Source of the DNA: Ophioceras dolichostomum | Taxonomy: Eukaryota; Ascomycota; Sordariomycetes; Magnaporthales; Ophioceraceae | DNA: 64,000 nucleotides | Assembly (NCBI GenBank): GCA_003049485.1 | Contig: PYST01000032.1 | Coordinates: forward strand, 125,001-189,000 | Reading direction: 5' to 3' | Part shown: positions 42,574 to 55,008 of the stretch, one piece after another | How positions within the stretch are numbered: position 1 is the stretch's first letter | Layout: each line of letters begins with the position of its first letter | The notes under the pieces: model-generated | What the model saw: only the letters and a program-made list of their open reading frames with translations | Told to the model about the DNA's origin: nothing | Databases searched by the model: none | Position numbers and translations under genes: made by a program

Positions 42574-45011
42574 ATGACATCGATGCGACCCCAAACCACA
42601 AAAAGGTACCGCCGTCGAGTCGTCTTTGAGAGGACAACAAAAAGGAGCAACCCATCCTCCGCCACTGCCCCCATGTCACAGCGAGGAGGAACTCTCGGCG
42701 ACCAACCTCTAGTCGGCCGAGGCGACCGAGATACAGTCCCAGAATCGCAAGAAGCCTTCGACGAGGAGTTCGTCATCCCATCCAGCAGCAGCCGAAGCAG
42801 GCAAGTCAGTGCAGTCATGGTGCCGGACGTTTTCACCTCGGCGCCGCCGGTCCGAGACGGCCTCGTGACGGAGACGTCGACCACGCAGGACAAGGTCGTG
42901 GAGACATGCCTAGCCTACCTGGTCGGGGGCAACCCGGACCTGGAGTACAACGCTTACGGCGTGCCCCACATCGATCGGAACCGGCACGTCCGGTTCCTCC
43001 ACAAGCAGCTCGGCCCGTTTCCCGCGCCGTTCATCACCGCCGACGCCAGCAGGCCGTGGTTTCTGTACTGGTCGCTCAACGCCCTGGCCATGCTGGGCGA
43101 GGACCCTTCGGCCTACGCGTCCAGACTGGCCGAGACGGCCCGCTCGATGCAGAACCCGTCCGGCGGCTTTGGGGGCGGCCACGGCCAGCTTTCGCACCTG
43201 GCCACCACCTACGCAGTGGTGCTTGCCCTGGCCCTTTGCGGTGACGAGGATGCGTACGCCGTCATTGACAGGAAGCTGCTGTGGAGGTGGCTGTGTTCCC
43301 TCAAGCAGCCGGACGGCGGCTTCCGGATGTCTGCTGGAGGAGAGGAGGACATCAGGTCAGTGTTCACTTGCTCCAATCTTGCTCCAAGCAATCACCCATG
43401 CATTATTCTCGTCTTTCCGTCCTCTCGATCTGTAGGCCCCGCGGGCTCCGCAGGTTCCTCGGGATTTCCTTTAGGCGTCACGAATAAGCTGTGCTCCGGT
43501 CCTCAACTGACCTACTATGGCCTCTGGGTCCTCTGCGAAAGGGGCGCGTTCTGCGCTGCTGTAATCATCTCGCTGCTGGAGCTGCCACTCGACCTGTCGC
43601 GAGATTCCGAGGCCTTCGCCCGCGACCCGACTGCGAACCTCTTCACGGGGCTTGCCGACTACGTTCGTAGGTGTAAGTAACCCCCTTTACAGGCCATGAC
43701 AGGGGAACGAAAACCACCATCGTCAGCCACCACCCATGCACCAACGCAAACAAAACAAACCCACCCCTCCTAAAGACCTTACATGCACCCCTCGACACAT
43801 ACACATACACATACACACATCCATACGGACGCAGGCAGACGTCCCATCACCTCCTCGTTATCTTCCCCGTGAGCAACTCAACAATGCTAACTGGATGGGT
43901 GCACTTCCGACCTCTCAGGCCAAACATTCGAAGGTGGCATATCGGGACAGCCAGACGCAGAGGCGCACGGTGCATATGCGTTCTGTGCCCTCGGGTGTCT
44001 CTCCATCCTCGGAAACCCCGATCAGACCATTCCGAGGTATGGACTTTTTCTATATGGAGCTTGAAGCCCTCGGAGGCAGGCCGCCCGGCTGGCCGGCCAC
44101 ACCTGTTGTCTTTCATCCAGTCAGAGCTTGACAAGAATCCGGCGGCCAAGCAGCCTGCCGCGGAACAATTACGATGGATGTGGGATGATGGTGTGAAGAG
44201 AAAGCTATATCGATCAGTCATCACTGCTCTGGTGGTTCTCCTGCATACTGGCTGGCAGACGCCCCCCTCCCTCTCCCTCGCTCCACTTGCCTGACCGTTC
44301 ATATCTCCCGCACAGGTACCTCGACGTTCCACGATTGATCTCTTGGCTCTCCTCGCGGCAATATGCCCCGGAGGGCGGATTCTCGGGTCGCACCAACAAG
44401 CTGGTTGATGGATGCTACAGCCACTGGGTGGGCGGGTGCTGGCCGCTGATAGAGGCCTGCCTGACAGGTAAGGGGGCGGGCGTGCCGGAGACGACCGCGC
44501 CGGAGACAACGGCGAGCCTCTTCAGCCGCGAGGGCCTCATACGTTACATCCTCTCCTGCTGTCAGGACCTTACGAGGCGAGGCGGGCTTCGAGACAAGCC
44601 TGGCATGTAAGTGACTTCCTCTCCACCACCAAGAAAAGTGGTGCGGTGAACGAGTGATGCTTTTTTGGGGGGGACCCTTTTTGACAACATGAGAAACAAA
44701 TACAAAACGATTGCAGGCCGTCCGACGCGTACCATTCCTGCTATGTTCTTGCCGGTCTCAGCGCGGCAGAGAACCACTGGCACCTTATTTCCCCCTCCTC
44801 GGCTCCGAGGACGACGGCGGCGGCGGCGGCGGCGGCGGTGGAGGCAGTAACGGTAACGGAACCAACGTGGATGGTTTCACCCTTCTTTGACGGAGAGGTT
44901 CCCATCTTCGACGAGGAGGACCGCGTGGGAACGGTCCATCCCGTCTACGTCATCCCCGAGGACAAGGTCGTGAAGATACAGGCGTACTTCAGCGGTCAGG
45001 AAGGCTTCTAA
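42574..45011 (+). CDS. ram1: Protein farnesyltransferase beta subunit
   Basis: Five exons, 42574..43355, 43542..43672, 43919..44036, 44316..44606 and 44717..45011, give 538 residues with consistent phases. The first ATG in the frame is used; ATGs at 42583 and 42673 are alternatives because the N-terminal 80 residues are disordered. The prenyltransferase alpha-alpha toroid follows, with repeated GGF/GGI motifs (PDGGFRM, FEGGISGQPDAEAHGAYAF, EGGFSGRTNKLVDGCYSHWVGG). The zinc ligands correspond to Asp and Cys in LVDGCYSHW and His in DAYHSCYVL. With the alpha subunit the enzyme transfers farnesyl to CaaX cysteines of Ras-type proteins, mating factors and lamins-like targets. Exon 5 encodes an inserted alanine run (GCG repeats, 44816-44836) before the C-terminal strand. 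The intron 1 acceptor (CGAAAG) is unusually poor in pyrimidines. Confidence 0.9.
44812..44840 (+). repeat. Coding GCG (alanine) repeat in ram1
   Basis: Seven GCG codons in a row, after two ACG codons, encode a polyalanine insert between the zinc-ligand region and the C-terminal segment of the beta subunit. Confidence 0.85.
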
Positions 45012-45358
45012 GTGAAGCCAGCCAGCCGAGAGCCGCCTTCCCTCGTTTAGGCTTTCCTTCTCTCTCTCTTTTTTTAATTTTCTGTCAGTAGGCCTTTTTT
45101 TCTCATTCTTTCTCATTCATTGCGAGCGGGAAAAGGACAACCGCAGCTGGTTTGGTGCGACAATGCACTGCAGGGAGCAGAAGCGACGCGCGGAGGACAA
45201 TTTGCGTAGCGTCTATATATTATGTCTGCAAGACCACCTAAGCTGCCGATGTCATGACGAGTCTCCCCATGTTCTCTAGCCATTTTCGACGGCAATGTGG
45301 CGCCTTGTACAAGGACGGCGTGGTCAACAATAGCCGTTGCCAACTAGGGACCGTTTAC

Positions 45359-45379
45359 ATAGGTAGGTAGGTACCTTAG
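45359..45379. repeat. ATAGGTAGGTAGGTACCTTAG palindrome
   Basis: Member of the dispersed TAGGTACCTA family with an expanded TAGG arm, about 350 bases beyond the ram1 stop. Confidence 0.75.
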
Positions 45380-46601
45380 CATGAAGCGTTTTTTGTATCT
45401 CTCTGTCTGTCTCTCTGTTTGCCCTGTCCACCTGTATGTCTAATGAAGATCAGGAAGCCCCGTGTCGCCGCCGTTTTTCGTACCACCTCCCTTTTCCCCC
45501 TCTCAGCACTAAAGAGAGAGGTACTTACTCGGTCGGTGTCTACCTCCCTACTCCGAACGCCACAAGAAAACGAGGATGACAAATGGCATGCATTGCAGGA
45601 GGCGAGAAAATCACAAACGATGTTACTTCCGACACAGACAGCTTGGCTGTTCAGGGTCGAGCCAAGGGGGCGGTCTCGGATTCTTGTCACCTGGTTGATA
45701 GCATTGCCAGCAACGCAACAGCGCAGGCTGACATGCTCACGCTCGGCTTTCCGCAGATCGGGGAGGAGGAACTGAACTGAGTGGACGGCAAGACGGGTCA
45801 AGTGGCATGTCTTCTCTGCTTGTGTGTAATCCTGCCGGGGTAGTGGGTAATACCGCCTACGCCCGACGAGAGTGGTGAGGTGTTTGTTCTGGGAAGTGTG
45901 TTTGTGATGGCCACAATGGTGGCCGCATCACGAACTCAAGTCGCAAGGGGCACGGGTTTACCTAGGTAGGGAGTGAAGGCACTGAGGAGGACTGTGAGTG
46001 AGTGACAGAGAGCCATGATGTGCATTCGCCAATCTCATCGCGGAGATCCCGTTGGTGCCTCGTCCAGCATCGGCGTCCTGCGGCAGCAGCAGCAGGACAA
46101 AGTAGCCATGAAAGACGAACAAACAGACGAACGGATAGTGACCAGCGGGGAGACCACGTACACGTCCATGCACACACGCACACGCACACACACACGAGCA
46201 ACCACGAGTCCGTGTCCCGAGCGGGCGAAGAAGCACCAGCAGCTATCTATCCTCTTTACGTCGAGTAAGTAAGACGACGAGGAAAAGGAAGGAGGAATGA
46301 GTGACATGGCATCAGCGCGTACACAAAGGTCCAGCGCCAACGCGATATTGAAACGGACCAGCTGGCCTCATGCGGGTCGGTACGTAGCCGGCCGGCCGGT
46401 CATCCCTGGCAGCCAGCCAGCCTGGAGGCTAGAGACAGACAGAGAGAAACGAAGGATAAAAAATCTCAACAAAAAAACAAACTTTTGCCGATCAGCAAGC
46501 AGGGCAAAAACAGAGAGAAAGGAGTCTAGCGTTGCCCGCCAGCGTCGACCGTCGGACTGTGCGGCCCGCTCTCCCCCTTTTCTTGTCTTACTGTCTTTGC
46601 T

Positions 46602-46655
46602 GTACAGTTCACAGTTCACAGTTCACGGTTCATAGTTTACAGTTACAGTTCACTC
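46602..46655. repeat. ACAGTTC tandem repeat
   Basis: About seven degenerate copies of ACAGTTC (some as ACGGTTC or ATAGTTT) in a row. Confidence 0.7.
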
Positions 46656-47295
46656 GTCATTGTCCTTTTATCTCCTGACGTAGGGAAAATCATCAACAGC
46701 CAGCCAGTCAGTCAGTCAGAGTCAGTCTAGCGGTGACGCGAGGCCAGCAGCCAGAGGAGGGCAGCATTAGTCGGAACGGCAGCACAAGCTTCAACATAGC
46801 AAACAGCATGCATGCCCTTTTCTCTATGCTGTATCCGTAGACTTCCACACTCTCACTGACACTGGCTCTTTCTGTGTACACGTAGGTAGCTAGCTCACTG
46901 CCATAGAAAATCCACAGCGGGAGGAAGTGAGTGAGTTGCTATGGCCTCGCTCTTCCACACACCCGAGCACAAGACGAGGCAAGGAAGGATGATGAAAGCG
47001 AGCGAGAAAGAGAGAAAGGAAGGAAGGAACCTGAGGAGACCTCTCTCTCTCTCTTTTTCCTTCACCCCTCCCCAAGCATATCGGGTGTGCTCTAGTGCTT
47101 CTGCGTATACGTGTTGGCATACATGCCGACGACACCGCCCTCGCCCGGCTTGTATGAGGACAAAGTCTTGGTGTGCAGCAAGCAGGACCACCCACAACCA
47201 TACACAGAGAGAGACCCACGACGGGCGGCAAAGGAGAAAGCAAGCAGCAAGCAGTAGGCAAGGCCAGGCCAGGTCAGGCAAGAAAGGCAGGCCGG

Positions 47296-47303
<8 letters not shown>

Positions 47304-47344
<41 letters not shown>
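47304..47344. repeat. (TG)n microsatellite
   Basis: About 40 bases of uninterrupted TG dinucleotides. Such runs can form Z-DNA. It lies in the gene desert. Confidence 0.9.
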
Positions 47345-47347
<3 letters not shown>

Positions 47348-48051
47348 TGGCCGTTTTTTGTTTTCCTTTCTTCTCGATAGCGACGGAGCAGCAAGGACAG
47401 CGACGATCGGCCCTTTACCTTTTCGCTAGACTCTCTCTCTCTCTTTCTCTTCTCCCACCCCCTTCCCTTGGAGCTGGGTCCTCCCCTTCCCCCTTCCCCC
47501 CTCCCCCCTCCTCTTCCGTGAGTCAATATGCGGTGGCCGCCATAACGGGCCTCGCGGTACGGTGGCGAGATATCAGATGATATTCCAAGTGGCCGAGCTG
47601 GTCGAGTGGCTCCGAGGGGTGGGAAGGATGGGAAGGGGGAAAGGACGAGGAACGCACACTAAGGGTTGCATGGCGTCGTCCTTACATGCATCTGGACGGT
47701 ACAGCTGGCTGCCGTGCAATGCATGCTTGCATCTTCGATTTTTTTTTTCTTCTCTTCTCTTCTACTATTTCTCTTACCACCCCTACGTCCCCCTCCCGAG
47801 GTGGTCAGTGGGAGAGGGTTCAAATATTTCTTTTCTTCACTTTTCTGCATTTTCTCTAGGCTAGGTAGGTTGGTGTCTTGTCACTCACCCACTATTCCCT
47901 GGCCCGGCATGAAGGCCCTATCTATACCTCAAGAATGATAAGAAAGGAGGACGAGCCGTCCGTCCGAGCCGTCCGGACTTGACGAGAAAAGAAAGTCCCC
48001 TACGCATGCCATACCTGCGTTTTGCCTTTCTTGCGTCGCCCTATCTCTATC

Positions 48052-48080
48052 TTGGCCTGGGCCTGGGCCTGGGCCTGGCC
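48052..48080. repeat. GGGCCT hexamer array
   Basis: Four or so consecutive TGGGCC units, ending next to GGCCGGCCGG. Confidence 0.7.
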
Positions 48081-51000
48081 GGCCGGGCTGACTGGCCGCC
48101 GGTCTACGTAGCTGGCCACCCTACTGTAGCTGGCTGCAACATTTCTCCCGCAATGGCTGCTGTCAAAGCATTTAAAGCAGAATGACGTTGCAGAGCGGTG
48201 CATACGGAATGGGGGTCTCCTCCGCTAGCTCTCTGCTGACGGACGGTTCCTCCTTTCTCCCACCACCCTTGTTCACAGGTCGTCTCTCGGGTCGCTCATG
48301 CCAGAGTGACAAGCCGGAAAGAAGCTGAAGTACAACGCGATATAAGGGGGCCGAAATCGTTCCCCATTTCCCCCGAAGTGCTCCGAAGTAGAGACGATCG
48401 ATCAATGCCCTGTATGTGGGTGGGAGGATCTGATGCTATGTAGGTCCCAAGGTCCATCACATCGCTTGTCCCAGCCGAACTTGAAGGTTCAGACGAACAC
48501 GGGACGATCCTTCACTGACTGACTGGGGAGGCCAAAAAAAAGGCAAAAAAGGTTCCCTAGATCATGTGGGAGGCTCGTTATCCCGGTGCAAAAGAGGTCT
48601 TATGTCATTCCATTACCCGTGTCGCGCAGCTTCCGAGATTTTCACAGCCAGCCCGGGCGACGATAGGCGTAAAGGTTTCTGTTGCCTCCACAAATAGGAG
48701 GCGAGAAGAGGTTTTGTGTTGTCCGCCATTGGTGTCCTTTCGGGTGCTTGTGATCGATCACGTTCCGCAGTCCTCCGCACGGCTCGCTCGCATCCTCATC
48801 CACATGCCGTGGGCGGCATAGTCGCTTCCAGAAGTATTCCCCCAAAATCCTCTAGTCCGGTCAGGGTCTAGATTTGAGAAAACGAAGAAGCACAAAAGCT
48901 AGCCGGCCCTCGCTCGTCCTAGCTGCTTGGAATGCAGAATGGGACGGTTGCCCCACATCTTGCATCAGCCAACCCCTCTTAAATCTCAAGCTCTACCACA
49001 GTATCCCACCACTGACTCCTCTAACCCCTCCATCTTTTTTTTTGCCTTGCCCCAAAACGAGCGGGACAAGTCCGACTATTTGGTTCGCTGCACAAAATAA
49101 TTTAACCTTCTCATCGACACGGCTGATCATGGATCATGGATCATGGTTCTTACAACCACGCGTGGCTTTGTGCAACTGCTACAATATTCCGTATGGAACA
49201 CAGAGGGCCAGGGCGGATTACTCGGGTCTTCTTTTTTTGCCCTTTCTCTCGCTTTCCTCTTGGTCTTCCTTGGCTTCCCTTATTGGATTCCTTCTGGTTT
49301 TACATCTGGCTTCGAGTTTGGTTTTCTCTCGCTCTGCCTTTCTCTCGCCGCATACCTGCACACACGCTCTCCAACGTACACGAATTCCGTTCGGCGTAAC
49401 GCTCCGAACGCCTGTGCAAAGTACGTACGTCACATGAAGCCAGCCCACTCTCGCGAGCAAGGGACATCCATCTTAGCCACCGACGCGAGAGGCGTGGTTT
49501 GTTGTGCATTCTGTCCCGAAGGTGGCCGGTGAACGGCCGGCCGGAACCCCTAACCCCTCTCACCCCCGGGCAGAACCACAGGCCAGCCACCCACCACCAA
49601 TGGCTTCTCTGATCGCGACCTCGAGATCTTGATTTCCAAACTGCCCCTCGATCCCTTCTGCCTTGCCCACCTCTCCCTTGAGGTACCTTGCGTACAACTA
49701 ATTCCCAGATACACCTGCATATTTCCGACGAACATTGCTGCCTCTCTCCCCCCAGTAATAACGATACATTGAACCGCGGATCCGTACCAGGAGGTACATT
49801 CATCCGTCCAAGCATCCATATTCCTTACATACATACGATCCTGACATGTCCAACTCGCAAACCTAAAATGCTACTCGCTCAGCTGCGCGGTGGGCAGTGG
49901 GCGGACAGCACAGCACATCAGACGCCACCGGCAACGGCGCGTCCACACCCCCCTTCCCTTCTCACAGTATGTACCTCTCCTTCGGAAGAGAGAGCAGGCT
50001 TTGAAGATGCGACGAGATGGGTCACTGCGGGCCGCTCTCATTGTTCTCGTGCGGTGTTGCTTGTTGACGCTTGTCACGGTCAGTTACCACCAGTGGCCGC
50101 GCTGCGAGCCTGCAAGCCTGCAAGTACTAGCAACGGTTTGGTGGGAACGGGCTCTTGATCCCCACCCTTCCATCCATTCCACCTAGCTTCGGGTGGCCCT
50201 TTTCGGCCATCGGCCTGACCACCCACAACATTGACATTGACAACACAGAACAAAAAAAAAAGAGGATTTCATGATCACCTTCTCAATTTCTTCAGCATCA
50301 GACGGCACAGCAGAGAAAAGGAAATGGAAATGCTACTGCTTGTCTGCGGGCGTGCAGTGCATTCCATCCACCACCATCCCATCCCATATGGATCCCACAT
50401 CATCATCATATTTGGTTTCCTAGACCTGCCCGGCGTGCCCGCCTTGGGACGAGAGGTACGTACATTTCTTGTATGGTAGTACGCACATCCCATCCCATCC
50501 AGCGGCACGTACATGCTTGCGACCTACCCGCCTACCTTTGCAGACTGGGATTCTTGTTTTTAATATCCAGCAAAAGCACTGCCAACTCATCATTGCATGA
50601 GAGGTCAAGAAAGCCCTGACCATCACTCTGCACTCTTTCTGCAGTCTGTCTGCACACTGCACTTTGCCTGTCTGTATGCCTGCTTCACTCCTCATTCCTC
50701 ACTCCTGACTCCTCACTCCTCATTTCTCACTCCCTTCCCTACTTGGTCAACCGGTCGCCTCGCTTCTTGTTCATCATCTCTGCCCCCCTCACTCGATCGT
50801 TCCCACTACCTCCCCACTGGTACCCCTCTTCCCCCCCTCTCCTCTTCGTCCCTTCCCGAGAGTCGCGAGAATGAATGGGTCAACGGCATCAATGGCAGGC
50901 AGTCCGCTGCGAGGCACGCATGCAAGGGTTCGCCGAACCCAGTCCAGGCCTGTGCAGCAAGCCACTGTTCATGCACCACATGTCTGCTCACCGACTTCCA

Positions 51001-53397
51001 GTCGACTTCGTGGTCTCGCCGCCGACCAGTCGTTCCACCTGCTTTTCGGCTCTAATGCTGCGGCCGCACTTGACTGGAGAAAAAAAAAAGTGCTCTTCCA
51101 TCCCGCAATAGTCAACCTCCGCACGCCGGCCGGCGCTCGGCCACTTTGCACATCTTGCCCAGTGCTCTCGCCATGTCTGCCTCTGTTGCTCTACGGTGTT
51201 CCTCCGGCCTGCTCTGTCTACTGTGTAGACTTGTTCTTGGTCGATCGGGGATCCTGTCCACTGTCCTCCTTGTCACCAAAATGCCAGCCGCCCAGAGCCA
51301 CTGCAGGACCAGGATCTGTATCAGAACTAGAACCAGTGCCGGAGCCAAAGCCCGAGTCTGTCTCTCTGTCGGTCGGTCAGGTCCGTCACGCACCATGGAC
51401 ACAGGTAGGTGCAACCTGCTTGTTTAGGTGCATTTCCTTACCGCTATGATTTTTTCTAGGCTACCGGCCAAATCTCTCCTCATCTTTCCTACCTTTGCCT
51501 GGCCTGTGGCCTGTGGCTCTGGTCTGTTCTAAGTAGTCCGTCTATCTCTTCGTTCTCCACTCTTCGCCCTCTCGCCTTCCGGCCGGCCAACCTCCTCTTC
51601 CCCCCGCTATTGACCCAGCTCATCATCCCAGCAAGCGCTGGCGCTCTATTTTAGCTGTCGTTCCAAGAAACTCTAATTCCGACTTCTGATTTGTCGTTTG
51701 GCTCGTGCTTACACTGGGGAGCTCTGACACATGAGACGTCCTCGTTTTGGCTTGTTGTTCTGGTCACCGCTGAATTCAGATCTCGACCTCCGTATCCCAC
51801 CTTTGGCTCTCCACATGTGTGCGTACGCGAATCGCCAGGACATACAGACAACTTGGCCCATAATTGACTTTTCCCTTTGTTGTTCCTTCTCGGTACTCGG
51901 CCGTTTTTTGCCTCTATTCTCGTTGTCGATCTCTCTCGACAGTGTAACTAGGTACATAGGTACCCACCGAAGCACGAGGAAGGTCGACTACCAACTTCTA
52001 TACTTCGAGAAAGGCACTGTCACCATCCTTTTCCTGCTCTCCTCAAAGCACCCTCCTCCCCTCTCTCATCCCTTGCCTGGCCACAATACCAGCACCAGTA
52101 TCCGAGTATGCAAGTGTGTACACCTGGCCGCTCCTGCGGAGCTCTCTGTCCATGGTCCAATACATGTATGATACATGAGGAGAACGGCAAATACCTTCCA
52201 CAAACCGGCATGACAAGTGTGCATGCAGCCATGTGGGTAGGCAAAATTCGCCCTCGCCCCTGGCCTTCCCATCCTGTAGTACCTTGGCTGTCTCCTCTGC
52301 CTGCCACTCCCTTGGAGGAAGTCACACCTAAGGTACCAGCCTGTACTAGCCTTCATTGACTGCAGGTGCATTAGCGGCCGCCGAAGGGGATCTCGGAGTC
52401 CTCGTCGATGCTGCCCTTTTATTTTTTTATTTTTATTTTTTATTTATTTTTCCATCGCCCACCCCTTCCACTTCGCTGGAACCGACCCGACCAGGGGCCC
52501 ATCCATTACCCACGGCTGCTCCGTACGACATGACTGGTGGCCGGGACGAAGATGTGCCATTTGGTATCTTTCGTCCCTTCCCTTGTTACCTTCTTCTTTG
52601 TCGATTTGCAGCATTCCGGGGCTGCAGATTGGCTGCTCGATGATGGTTCCATTTTGCCACCTCACCCTGCTTCCTAGGTCTGCATATCCTATCTCCTATT
52701 TCCTCTTATTCTTTTTTATTTCTTCTGAAGAAAAAAAAATAAAATAAAATAAAAAAATCACTTTTCTCTTCCGGTTCTCGCTCGCCATCCACACACGCCC
52801 CTCACTCCCCTCCTCTTCTCCTCCGACTCCTCCTCTTCTGATTCTTGGTGCCGCCCTCTACCCGATGGAGCAACCGCGCTTGGTTGGACAACAACAACAT
52901 GGGACGAGACTCTCAGAGGACTATGACAGGGGGGGGGTAGAACTATAGCAAAGCAAGCCAGAGCAGAGCGGCAAGACGGACGGGACCCCGTTCCTGTACC
53001 CGCATTGTGCCTGTTCGTCAGAAAGGGAATCGATATCAACAAGAGATCTTCTTCGCCAAGGGCGATACACCACGATACAACCCCCATACATCTGTCGTGA
53101 TGGTGGAGTCCCGCCTTCCTAGTCTCAGCGGTTTTTTTATCAACTGGCGACGACGCACGCCAACACATCAAAAGATGGGGTCACACTCTGAGAGCCGCAT
53201 CTCGACTTGCGTCTGAAAGAACCCATAACCCATAACACTTATGCCGCTAGATTTCCGTCATTTCCCTTTTGCTTCCGTGTGCGTTTCTGGCCTGGCCTTG
53301 AGATCCGTGCCCCGCAACGGCTAGCCCTCCATCTCCTGCAATAAATTACACATGCCTCGCCGTTGATGGATGGGTATGGCTGGGCTCACCATTTCCT

Positions 53398-53433
53398 GCA
53401 ACCCAGCCCAAGCAAGCCCAAGCAGCCCAAGCA
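53398..53433. repeat. CCCAAGCAG tandem repeat
   Basis: Four copies of a CCCAAGCA(G/A) unit about 450 bases upstream of the dsRBD-like gene. Confidence 0.7.
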
Positions 53434-53882
53434 GCCTTGACTTTTCAACTACGTAGCATAACAGCCTTAACTCCAACACAACCCACGGACGGCTCCTCTT
53501 GCTTGCTCTCGCTCGCTCGCCTTGTCCTCGAACCGAAGCCCCCATCTCGTCTCCTCTGTGCAACAAGCCCTCCGCCTCGTCCGCCTTCTTGCTGCCCTAT
53601 CCGACTTGAGTGCTTACACCTTTCCCACGTCCTCGCCTTAGGTTGGGCTCAATTGCATCAAGCGGAGTCTGAATTGGGCACCGCTTTCCATTTTTTTCTT
53701 GGTTCTTTTTCTGCCTCTTGCTTTTCCGGGACTCAGCAAGCGGGATCGATTTTGGGATCTCGTCATTTTTTTTACCTTTGGGAATACGGACGCCCACGGT
53801 CTCACACCCTATTTCCACTTTTAGCCTGCCGGGCCTGACTGTCCACCACATCGAGGGATCGATCCTGACAGACGCAGACACC

Positions 53883-55008
53883 ATGAGCGGCTTCTACATG
53901 CAGTATCTCGAGAGTAAGTTCGAAGTCCGCCTCGCCAATCCAATGCAAGGCGTCCGTCCAGCCCGCCAGCGGATTCCTCCACAGTGTCTTTCGGTACTTC
54001 GTCGAAAACAACATCATGAACATATCAAGCTGCGGCTGCGGCTGCGGCTGTCACTGCCACCCTCCTACCCTCCATTTCCCCCGGCCGGCTTTCCCCTACT
54101 CGCCCCGTTCCCATCCCGTCGCTCCCGTTGCAGTGGGCCCCCAGCAGACCGGGTTCACGCCCGAGATAGTGTGGATGGGTGGATGGGCGGATGTGTGGCA
54201 ACCCCTGCGTCCCGCGAGGAGGAGGTGGCAGAGGGGGAGGGAGAATGTGCTGCCTACGCAACACGAACCCGCCACATCCATGTACATCTTGCTCAATCCG
54301 GGCACGTCCGCCCTGATCCTAGTGTCCCATCTGGCCCGGTCCCATCCATCCCACGCTCGTAGGGCTGAGTTGGGTGCCGGCGTTGGGCCATCGTGCATAT
54401 TCCCTCACGTCATCTACCGTGCATGCCCAACCGGTCTGCAAGGGGGTGAACTCAGGGGGGTAGATGCGGGATCTGGGGGGAGGGAGGAGAGCGGCCCATG
54501 CCGACCAACTGGGAGGGGAGAGTGTGGGAGTGCAGAACTGGAATGGAAGGCTTGGGTGCTCAAACTTTGGGGCTGTCCTGGACCACGATTCGCTAACGCA
54601 CAAGTGATTTCCTTTCAAACAGGCCTTTGCCGGCGCCGCGGATGGACAGACCCGTCGTACGAGTGCTACCGGAACCACTCCGGTGGCTTCACCTGCCTGG
54701 TCCTGGTCAACGGGCGCGAGTATCAGACCGATCTCGCATATGCGTCCGACGAGCTCGCGCAGGAGAATGCCGCCATGAGGGCCTTCATGGTCTGTCGGAA
54801 CTTCTCCGTGAACGGCGGAATGCTGGCCAGGAACGGAATCGTCCAAGGCCTCCCTGCTGATGAGACCAGCCGCCCGAGGCACAGGAGCAGCCGTCGGCAG
54901 GGCTCTTCGTCCAATCATGGAAGCCATGGAAGCCACGGCGGCAGCAGCCGCAGCAGCCGCAGATCTGGCCACCACTCCAGCAGCAGCTCAACCACATCCT
55001 TGGAGTAA
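53883..55008 (+). CDS. Small dsRNA-binding-domain-like protein
   Basis: Two exons, 53883..53913 and 54623..55008, predict 138 residues. Exon 1 is 31 nt (MSGFYMQYLE plus one base). The 709-nt intron has a GTAAGT donor and a CAAACAG acceptor. Residues 6-70 show the alpha-beta-beta-beta-alpha pattern of a double-stranded RNA-binding domain: helix YLESLCRRRG, strands SYECYRN, GGFTCLVLV and REYQTDL, then helix ASDELAQENAAMRAFMVC. The basic loop expected before the last helix is acidic here, so RNA binding may be weak or lost. The tail (90-138) is Ser/Arg/His-rich with SHGSHGG and SRSSRRS, reminiscent of RS regions. The intron is long for this group. The domain call rests on pattern, not search. 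The gene stands alone in a 13-kb gene-poor area. Confidence 0.6.

Larger units (their letters stand above)
45012..53882. other. 8.9-kb gene desert
   Basis: No supportable gene, although many short frames exist. The plus strand is pyrimidine-rich over long stretches (47700-47850, 49020-49340, 50640-50860, 52400-52460, 52770-52830). It contains a TG microsatellite (47304-47344), CT and CA runs, a GGGCCT array (48052-48080), an ACAGTTC array (46602-46655), a CCCAAGCAG array (53398-53433) and palindromes near 45359, 45960 and 51947. Candidate contents are long untranslated leaders, non-coding transcripts or lineage-specific genes I cannot recognise. Confidence 0.45.

Noticed and set aside
47570..47640. 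tRNA-like text (GTGGCCGAGCTGGTCGAGTGGC)
   Set aside because: Resembles a serine or leucine tRNA D-arm, but no matching acceptor stem, anticodon arm or T-arm follows.
48874..49437. 187-codon plus-strand frame with hydrophobic stretches
   Set aside because: The frame lies in pyrimidine-rich DNA that yields Leu/Ser/Phe-rich translations by composition alone; overlapping frames look equally open.
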